A DNA stretch of 34,630 nucleotides from Bacillota bacterium (GTDB lineage: Bacteria > Bacillota > Clostridia > Acetivibrionales > Acetivibrionaceae), in assembly GCA_023398495.1 (NCBI GenBank), contig JAEWSG010000107.1, positions 1-34,630 on the forward strand, in the 5' to 3' direction. Of this stretch, positions 1-5,572 are shown in pieces. Below the pieces are notes generated by a model that searched no databases, was not told the origin of the DNA, and saw nothing but the letters and a program-made list of their open reading frames with translations. The translations under genes and the position numbers were made by a program. Every line of letters starts with the position of its first letter. Positions within the stretch are counted from its first letter, which is position 1.

Positions 1-21
1 GATTTTAATTTCTTTTGTCAT
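1..21 (-). CDS. first codons of a cobalamin-riboswitch-controlled gene (cut by the window edge)
   Basis: An ATG at 21 opens a frame reading MTKEIKI before the window ends. An in-frame TAG lies a few codons upstream, so the frame cannot extend far 5'. The nearest Shine-Dalgarno-like sequence, AGGA, is about 13 nt upstream, which is longer than usual, so the start is uncertain. The position just downstream of the riboswitch and its terminator makes this the regulated gene. Seven residues are too few to name a product. Known targets of such switches include cobalamin or cobalt transporters, cobalamin synthesis genes and B12-independent isoenzymes. Confidence 0.35.
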
Positions 22-118
22 AATACTGTTATTATCCTATAAATCCTTTGATTTCTCAATCTATATACCACTAATTTTTACTTATCCACAAATTTTTCCG
101 CAAGCTATTTCCTAAATG

Positions 119-153
119 ATAAAAAACCTCTCAACATCAATCGTCAAGAGGTT
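119..153 (-). terminator. intrinsic terminator, expression platform of the cobalamin riboswitch
   Basis: Read on the minus strand, AACCTCT (147-153) pairs perfectly with AGAGGTT (125-131). The stem extends inward through TGAC/GTTG with two wobble pairs, giving about 11 bp around a 7-nt loop, and is followed directly by a run of six T. It lies between the aptamer and the downstream ATG, so it is best read as the transcription-termination platform of the riboswitch: it should form when the ligand is bound. Confidence 0.85.
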
Positions 154-174
154 ATGCATATGCGGAAAAATAAA

Positions 175-397
175 GTGCAAACATACACAACACCCCCTAT
201 CCCTCGTAGAGTTAATGGTGACAAAGATACAGGCAGGTCTTCTGGCTCAAGCATCATCACTCTCCAAGCCTTCCCAGTTTCCCAGTGGCATATATGGAGA
301 GCTCCTCTTATACAGCGGCGTGACCGCGCGGGTTTCTACCCGACTTTCCTTTTCACTGATTCATACTGTAAAGCACAATCAGCACCTGATCACATTT
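175..397 (-). promoter_or_regulatory. cobalamin (B12) riboswitch
   Basis: The minus strand carries the conserved blocks of the cobalamin aptamer in the right order. A 5' AGGTGCT block lies near 381-387, followed by AAAAGGAAAGTCGGGT and GAAACCCG, then GTCACGCCGC. The core GCCACTG with GGGAAGG lies at 269-289. The B12 box GAGCCAGAAGACCTGCC lies at 232-248. Outer limits are approximate because I did not fold the P1 stem. A near-consensus promoter lies about 30 nt upstream and an intrinsic terminator about 20-30 nt downstream, so control is probably by transcription attenuation. It controls the gene running off the left edge, not any complete gene in the window. Confidence 0.95.
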
Positions 398-423
398 ATT
401 AAACTAAAATTTCAATCTTGTAA

Positions 424-452
424 ATTATATCCTAAACGTGAATAAATGGCAA
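424..452 (-). promoter_or_regulatory. sigma-A-type promoter of the riboswitch leader
   Basis: On the minus strand a -35 box TTGCCA (447-452, five of six matches) and a perfect -10 box TATAAT (424-429) are separated by 17 bp. Transcription would start near 417, about 20 nt before the riboswitch aptamer. I saw no terminator between the upstream TPR gene (stop at 484) and this promoter, so some read-through from that gene is possible. Confidence 0.75.
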
Positions 453-483
453 TGAAAATATTACTAACTTTCCTCCATTTCTG

Positions 484-2025
484 TCACAGCATTATTTTCA
501 TTATCATATTCACATAAACCTGATTCAGCTTCCCTCCTATGTGATTGAAATAAACAGGATATTCATCAAGCTTAAAAACGGTTAATGCTTTATTATATGA
601 AGTCATTGCTTTCATCAGCAAATTGCAATCACCCTCATAATATGACAATTTTAAATACATATCTCCCAAAGCTGTACAAGTTTTTGCATAGTCCACCGGA
701 TACTTTTTTATACCAAAAAGCCTCAGACTCTCCCAGTACTCTTTAATTGCCAACTTAAGACTTTCTGCATTTCCATCGATCTCATATCTTCTCCTATATA
801 CATCTCCCATACACTTATGAATTTTTGCATAATTCACCGGATAGCTTTCCACACTCCAGACTTTCAACACTTCCTCATAAGCATTCATCGACTCTTGCAG
901 ATTCATTTCGGAACTTTCCATTTCAGAGATTATAGCAAAGATGTTTCCTATGTTAAACTGAATCATTGCGAAAATGTAGGAATCATGATCTCTTGTATAT
1001 AATTTTAATGCCTCCCTGTATAAACCTTCTGCTTCACACAGGCTGGCATATGCTTCATCCTTCATACCAAGGCCATAATAAGTCAAACCCATATTATAAT
1101 TAACCAATGCACTATCGAGTAAAAAATCTTTGCCGGTATAAAATTCTAATGCCTCATTTATCAGATTCAATGATTTCTCCAAATCTTTTTTATCACCGGT
1201 AATCTCAAATAATACTCTATATGCATTCCCAAGGTTGTTTGAGACATAAGCATAGTTCTCAGATTCTTGCATCTTATAAAACTCAATTACCTTTTCATAT
1301 TGGTCTATTGCACAATTGATATTTTTTCTGACATCCTTTGTTTCAGACAGGAGATAAAATGCATTGCCAACATTAGTCAGAACGTGTGCATACAATTCGG
1401 AATTGTCATTGGCAGAAATATTCTCAAGTATCTCATTATAATTCTCAATCGCTTCCTCCGCTTCATTCCTTTTCAAAAGTCGGTCCGCATAACCAAGCAT
1501 GTCATAAATGGTGTCTTTCGTGAAAGGCTCAAAAATATTAACAATTATGCCTGTTCCGGAAATGATAACGTTTCCTTCTCCCTCAACATATATATTTTTT
1601 TTATCGTTCTCAGACAGAATTATCAGATTTTCTTTACCTACCCACCTGATTTGTAGACCAAATTCCTGTGCTATAAATTTGCTGGGGACATATACAACGC
1701 CATCAGAAATAGTTACAGGCTTTTCAAGAATTATAACTTTTCCATCCAGGCTTACTTTGGTACTATCTACTTTTAAAATAAGGCTGCTGTTATCCTTCCA
1801 ACAGACAAGAGATTGCTCAGTAGAATTGAAATCAACTGACCATCCCAGGTATTCCAATGCCGGTATTGCTGAAACGTATACAGTCTTATTTATTACTATT
1901 TGAGGTGCATTCAATGTTTTAGCATTACCATCCACAATAAAACTCTTATTTTCTGCAAAAACACTCGAAAAATATGTTAACATAATTACAACAATCACAA
2001 ATGCTCCCAATGCCTTATTTTTCAC
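484..2025 (-). CDS. secreted stalk-domain protein with TPR-type repeats (short paralogue)
   Basis: A signal peptide (residues 1-24, ending SSVFA) is followed by a copper-amine-oxidase N-like 'stalk' domain (about 27-140), a short glycine-rich motif (144-166), then helical TPR-type repeats to the C-terminus. At least the last units are 47 residues long and start with a Tyr-Pro pair followed by Tyr or Asn-Tyr-Ala. The GTG at 2025 is chosen because GAGGTGGAG lies 3 nt upstream and the protein then begins MKNK plus a hydrophobic core; a GTG three codons earlier (2034) would overlap that site. It is a paralogue of the 931-residue protein at 5573-8368. The repeats suggest protein-protein interaction outside the cell; no catalytic motif is visible. 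It lies 147 bp downstream of the membrane protein gene at 2173-3522. Confidence 0.85.
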   Translation of the reverse strand: MKNKALGAFVIVVIMLTYFSSVFAENKSFIVDGNAKTLNAPQIVINKTVYVSAIPALEYLGWSVDFNSTEQSLVCWKDNSSLILKVDSTKVSLDGKVIILEKPVTISDGVVYVPSKFIAQEFGLQIRWVGKENLIILSENDKKNIYVEGEGNVIISGTGIIVNIFEPFTKDTIYDMLGYADRLLKRNEAEEAIENYNEILENISANDNSELYAHVLTNVGNAFYLLSETKDVRKNINCAIDQYEKVIEFYKMQESENYAYVSNNLGNAYRVLFEITGDKKDLEKSLNLINEALEFYTGKDFLLDSALVNYNMGLTYYGLGMKDEAYASLCEAEGLYREALKLYTRDHDSYIFAMIQFNIGNIFAIISEMESSEMNLQESMNAYEEVLKVWSVESYPVNYAKIHKCMGDVYRRRYEIDGNAESLKLAIKEYWESLRLFGIKKYPVDYAKTCTALGDMYLKLSYYEGDCNLLMKAMTSYNKALTVFKLDEYPVYFNHIGGKLNQVYVNMIMKIML

Positions 2026-2093
2026 AGTCTCCACCTCAATGCAAAGCCTTCGAATAAGTTAAAGAAAGTCTAATAACAACATCCTATGATTTT

Positions 2094-2140
2094 TGCTGAT
2101 TAACAAATTAAATTCTAGAATTTTATTTTGTTAATCAGCA
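2094..2140. repeat. 14-bp perfect inverted repeat with palindromic AT-rich centre
   Basis: TGCTGATTAACAAA (2094-2107) and TTTGTTAATCAGCA (2127-2140) are exact inverted copies. The centre contains a second palindrome, AAATTCTAGAATTT, so nearly the whole 47 nt can fold. On the minus (coding) strand the stem is followed by AAAAATC rather than a T-run, so it is not a typical terminator. It sits in the intergenic gap between the membrane protein gene and the short TPR gene. Function unknown: protein-binding site, cruciform or RNA processing site. Confidence 0.7.
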
Positions 2141-2172
2141 CTAGAATCAGGCACTTATATTTTAGTCGTACC

Positions 2173-3522
2173 TCATTCAAAAGTTATAAATACATTACTT
2201 CCTTTACCTACTATGTTTTTTTCGCCCTCAATAATTATATCTCCCTCAATAATTGTATCACCTGTATTATTTGTATCATTAACGGAATTGTCTATGTTAT
2301 TTACAATGGCGCCTGTATTATTTTTGTTACTTGTATTTGTATTACTTTTATTTATATTGCTTGTATCTGTATTATTTTTATCTGCTTTATCTGCATTAGC
2401 TGCATTTGTATTCGTATTATTTACATTTGTGCTATTTTCATTTCTATTTTCAGTTGCATCAATTTTTGGCTTTCCACTCTTAATTTTATTACTTGCAGCC
2501 GTCTTTTCCGGACTATCGCTTGATACAGCTTTTGAAGGCTTACTTGCAACACTACCATTTTCTTGGTTATTTCCTTTATTTTTATCCTGTTCCTGGTGTA
2601 CATCCTTTGGTTCCGCTTCAACTTTCGGACTTGTTTTACTTATAAATTCCTTACCAGGGATTTGGGATTCTAATATTGGATTATTCTGATTATTAACTTC
2701 ATTGTCTAAACAAAAAGTACCTTTTCCTTCTTTTGTCTCTTTTGAATAGGCAGGAGTAGCTACTACTTCCTTCATGTGAGCATTAGTATTTTCTTCAGAT
2801 ACAATAACTTTTTGTTTTCCGTTCTGAGCATTTGTTGCAGCATCTACTGCCAAAAAAGCAAAAAACACAATAAAGAGTGTGCCCAATACTACTGTAGCTT
2901 TTAACTTCTTTTGAAATTTACCCGGCTTACTTCCTGTACTTTTATTAACATAACTTTTATTTTTTGTATCATTTTCAAATCTTCCGATACAGCTCTCCCC
3001 TCTGTCTTTTGACAGAAACATATTGAACTCAATAACTCCAGAGTATTTTCCTTCAATATCTTCAGAAAAAGCTGATATTGTCTCCATTTGAATCATATTT
3101 TTTACATTGCCTGAAACTTCGTTAAAATCATCGGTATTAAAATTACTATCAGCAGCTTCGTCATATTGAATATCTTTTCCCAAAACAACCGTCACCAATT
3201 TTAGAACCTCTGATAAAAACTCTCCAAAGTCCTCTATACTTATTACAGAGTCTCTTATAACTCCTTTCAGACACGAGCCATTAAGCAAGTTTATAATCTC
3301 GTTTCTCATTATTTTACGTTGAGTTTCTGTTGACTCTTCATACGCAAATTCCACTATTTTTAGAATGTCTTCATTTGTGGGCTTTGCTTTTAAGTTTTTC
3401 CATTTTGATATAATCGAAGGATCTTTAATTAGATAGCAGTCCGCAAGAATATTCCCTCTTTTTTTGGTAGTTCTAAATATTATTTCCAGTACATTCCTTA
3501 TATCCAAACCATTGCTTTCCAT
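2173..3522 (-). CDS. single-pass membrane protein with HTH-like cytoplasmic region and low-complexity outer tail
   Basis: I do not recognise a named family for the full 449 residues. Residues about 20-80 look like a divergent helix-turn-helix (an 'SIISKW' segment followed by Lys/Pro and an ILKIVEF helix, as in Xre-like proteins). One hydrophobic segment (208-228), preceded by Lys-rich sequence, predicts N-inside topology. The outer part is Lys/Ser/Glu-rich, then extremely Asn/Thr/Asp-rich (about 358-420). It ends in a short glycine-rich beta-like motif that resembles one in both TPR stalk proteins. The start is supported by GGGGGGAG six nt before the ATG. The layout suggests a transmembrane sensor or regulator, or an anchor that couples the neighbouring surface TPR proteins to the inside. 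That function is inference. Confidence 0.8.
   Translation of the reverse strand: MESNGLDIRNVLEIIFRTTKKRGNILADCYLIKDPSIISKWKNLKAKPTNEDILKIVEFAYEESTETQRKIMRNEIINLLNGSCLKGVIRDSVISIEDFGEFLSEVLKLVTVVLGKDIQYDEAADSNFNTDDFNEVSGNVKNMIQMETISAFSEDIEGKYSGVIEFNMFLSKDRGESCIGRFENDTKNKSYVNKSTGSKPGKFQKKLKATVVLGTLFIVFFAFLAVDAATNAQNGKQKVIVSEENTNAHMKEVVATPAYSKETKEGKGTFCLDNEVNNQNNPILESQIPGKEFISKTSPKVEAEPKDVHQEQDKNKGNNQENGSVASKPSKAVSSDSPEKTAASNKIKSGKPKIDATENRNENSTNVNNTNTNAANADKADKNNTDTSNINKSNTNTSNKNNTGAIVNNIDNSVNDTNNTGDTIIEGDIIIEGEKNIVGKGSNVFITFE
2263..2451 (-). repeat. low-complexity Asn/Thr/Asp-coding tract
   Basis: This in-frame stretch of the membrane protein gene encodes about 63 residues made almost only of Asn, Thr, Asp, Ser, Lys and Ala. 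At DNA level it is built from imperfect copies of motifs such as TTGTATTA and ATTATTT on the plus strand. Such tracts usually form extended linkers spanning the cell wall and often vary in length between strains by slippage. Confidence 0.8.
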
Positions 3523-3577
3523 GTTGTTCTCCCCCCTAGAATCGTACCAATTCCTGCTTTATCTATATAACTTCAAT

Positions 3578-3615
3578 TCATTACAATTAACCGCACCAAC
3601 TGTAAAGGTTTTACA
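3578..3615 (-). promoter_or_regulatory. candidate promoter with overlapping palindrome before the membrane protein gene
   Basis: On the minus strand TTTACA (3601-3606) and TAATGA (3578-3583) are 17 bp apart, a modest match to a vegetative promoter. The -35 box is half of a palindrome, TGTAAA-ggt-TTTACA (3601-3615), which would suit a repressor site. The leader to the ATG at 3522 would be about 50 nt. Weak evidence: the region is AT-rich and other hexamer pairs can be found. Confidence 0.3.
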
Positions 3616-3692
3616 ATGTTTTTTATAATATATAATCTTTAACATATTCTATCATTTATCTATACTTATAGACAAGAACTTTATATTTTTTA

Positions 3693-3719
3693 AGGGTGCA
3701 TTTAATTTTCGTGCACCCT
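3693..3719 (-). other. hairpin just downstream of the subtilisin-like gene
   Basis: AGGGTGCA (3693-3700) and TGCACCCT (3712-3719) form a perfect 8-bp stem with an 11-nt AT-rich loop, 18 nt after the subtilisin-like stop codon. On the minus strand it is followed by TTAAAAAATA rather than a T-run, so termination would be weak at best; transcript-end protection or partial termination is as likely. The sequence GGGTGCATTTAAT within it recurs at 16291. Confidence 0.5.
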
Positions 3720-3737
3720 GCAATTTATATTCTGATC

Positions 3738-5384
3738 TCATTCATACAATCCTAAAATATGCTTATATATTCGAGTTAAGATGTTCTTACTTGACAGTTC
3801 AAAGGTTTTATATCTTTGAACTTCTTGAAGGTTGTTCGTAATAGTATTATGATTTGTCAAAAGAATCACTTCCCTGTCATGTATTGTATCCATGAATTCT
3901 TTTTGCATTTGGCATAAATCTTTAGAAATAACTATACATATATCAGACTGATACAAATTATTAACCTTATAAAGATATTCTTCTTTGCGATTCAAAGCAT
4001 CTATCCCATAAATCAGAATATCCGGATTATAAAGTCGGCATACTTTCTTTAAACTATCACAGTCACATTCTTGCAATGAATCCTTGTGTAAAAGCGGAGA
4101 ATACTCCATTCCCGCAACAACTCCAAGACAATTATCCATGGCTGCAACGATATTATATCCATCACTTCTAAAATACTGCTGGAATATACTTACAAAATCT
4201 ATTAAACAGTTTCCATCAAAATCATATACCGTTATTACAGGCATATCAAGTTCTTTACAAGCGTAATCTTTAAAATAGTTATAGATCCCCGGGTGCCATA
4301 ATTTAACACTTGAATCAGAAATTTCAAAATCCAAATCTTTTTCAATTGCATTGTCATCAATATATACAACATTTTTTCCCTTATGAGCAAGTTCCTGCAG
4401 CACCCCTCTTATTGTATACTCTTCTTGCCTGAATATCATATTATTAACAATAATAACAATGGTATCGGCAGTATCAAATTCATTAATAGCTTCGCAAAAG
4501 TAATATTTAATTTTTTCAAATCCTTCAGATAAACACTCACACTGAATATGTATTTGAAGGATAAAATTAAAATCCATACAAGATTTATCAATTTCATTTT
4601 TTGAAGGGCCAAGCTGGAAAAACACAGCATTTTCAACCCAATCCAGATTTTTAGTCAAATACGAGAGATAAGCCTCCTCTCTTTTATAGGTGGCATTTTC
4701 CAAAAGTTTTTGTTTAATCTGTGCAAGTGTAATTTCAGAGTTTTTTTCAAGAATTTTATGAACTTCTGCCGTGATCATAGGAGCTGCAAAGCTGTTACAT
4801 ATTTGTGTGTATGAATTTGTATGATTAAATTTACATAACAAGTGACGGCTGCAAGCTATAATATCAACACCATCATAGGGGTATAAGTTATATACGTATT
4901 CTCCTTCAGCAAACTTACCTGAATAATCACATTTCACACTAATCACATTAGAAAAAGATGCTGGATAGGTTATTATATCTTCATTATTATATGCTGCAAT
5001 TATGATAATACCGTTTTTTACTGCATAATTTATTATACTCTTCAACCTCTGACGATCCATATAAAATATCGTTCCAACACTTAAATTCACAATTCGTATT
5101 TTTTTATCCACACACAACTTTATAGCCTCAATAAGCTGATCACATAACCCTTTTCTGCGGTTATTAAGGATTTTTATGCTACTTAAGCTTATATTGGGTG
5201 CATATTTTCGTAAAATTGCCGCACAAATTGTACCATGACTGGGTAAATACTTATTGTATTCCTTTCGATGCAATATTTCGAGTTTATTGGTAATTTCGAT
5301 GTTATAATCCAGTCTGCCAATATTATAAAGTCCTTCGTTGATGCCATCATCTATAACAGCTACTTTAATATACTCTGTATTCAT
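3738..5384 (-). CDS. subtilisin-like (S8) protein with a fused C-terminal domain
   Basis: The first ~230 residues are an S8 subtilase core. They show catalytic Asp12 in VAVIDDG, His50 in SHGT, an oxyanion Asn near 133-134 and Ser198 in NSFAAP, where families usually have GTSxAxP. No signal peptide or propeptide is present, so it should act in the cytoplasm. Residues about 260-548 form a second domain of alternating strands and helices; the piece at 382-430 (PVITVYDFDG... to ...VVAGMEYSP) resembles the core of a P-loop NTPase in which the GxxxxGK loop is absent. The fusion recalls subtilase and 'peptide maturation' proteins of clostridial Cys-rich peptide clusters as I remember them, which I cannot verify here. 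No small Cys-rich precursor gene is visible nearby. The ribosome binding site (GAGATGAGACC) is weak. Confidence 0.8.
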   Translation of the reverse strand: MNTEYIKVAVIDDGINEGLYNIGRLDYNIEITNKLEILHRKEYNKYLPSHGTICAAILRKYAPNISLSSIKILNNRRKGLCDQLIEAIKLCVDKKIRIVNLSVGTIFYMDRQRLKSIINYAVKNGIIIIAAYNNEDIITYPASFSNVISVKCDYSGKFAEGEYVYNLYPYDGVDIIACSRHLLCKFNHTNSYTQICNSFAAPMITAEVHKILEKNSEITLAQIKQKLLENATYKREEAYLSYLTKNLDWVENAVFFQLGPSKNEIDKSCMDFNFILQIHIQCECLSEGFEKIKYYFCEAINEFDTADTIVIIVNNMIFRQEEYTIRGVLQELAHKGKNVVYIDDNAIEKDLDFEISDSSVKLWHPGIYNYFKDYACKELDMPVITVYDFDGNCLIDFVSIFQQYFRSDGYNIVAAMDNCLGVVAGMEYSPLLHKDSLQECDCDSLKKVCRLYNPDILIYGIDALNRKEEYLYKVNNLYQSDICIVISKDLCQMQKEFMDTIHDREVILLTNHNTITNNLQEVQRYKTFELSSKNILTRIYKHILGLYE

Positions 5385-5398
5385 CAGGTCTCATCTCT

Positions 5399-5434
5399 TT
5401 CAGGTTATACACCTGAACAACTTTATTTTTTCAA
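5399..5434 (-). promoter_or_regulatory. candidate promoter with operator-like inverted repeat before the subtilisin-like gene
   Basis: TTCAGGT-TATAC-ACCTGAA (5399-5417) is a perfect 7-bp inverted repeat with a 5-nt spacer, ending 15 nt before the ATG at 5384. On the minus strand a possible -35 TTGAAA (5429-5434) is 18-19 bp from TATAAC/GTATAA inside the spacer, so a protein bound to the repeat would cover the -10 box. A leader hairpin is the alternative reading. The spacing is slightly long for a standard promoter. Confidence 0.35.
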
Positions 5435-5492
5435 CAGTACTATTTCAGCTATTCTTTAATATAAACTTTCACGATCTATATCTATATTAGTA

Positions 5493-5520
5493 TTATAAAT
5501 AAAAGCCGCTTTCGCGGCTT
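5493..5520 (-). terminator. intrinsic terminator after the long TPR gene
   Basis: On the minus strand AAGCCGC-GAAA-GCGGCTT forms a 7-bp stem closed by a stable GAAA loop, followed by TTATTTATAA. It lies about 50 nt after the stop codon of the 931-residue TPR protein. It separates that gene from the subtilisin-like gene, supporting a separate promoter for the latter. Confidence 0.8.
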
Positions 5521-5572
5521 GAAGATAAATTGAATAAAAATTGAATTTTTTAAAATTTAGAAGTTATTTCTG

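Noticed and set aside
116..445. A 109-residue open frame on the plus strand
   Set aside because: It lies exactly over the riboswitch, its terminator and promoter; the conserved aptamer blocks on the minus strand explain the sequence and there is no credible ribosome binding site.
2094..2140. Reading the large inverted repeat as an intrinsic terminator
   Set aside because: On the coding strand the stem is followed by AAAAATC rather than T residues; on the plus strand there is no gene to end.
2213..2689. Hydrophobic plus-strand frame opposite the membrane protein gene
   Set aside because: It is the mirror of the Asn/Thr-rich low-complexity tract (Asn/Thr codons read backwards as Leu/Val/Phe), with no ribosome binding site.
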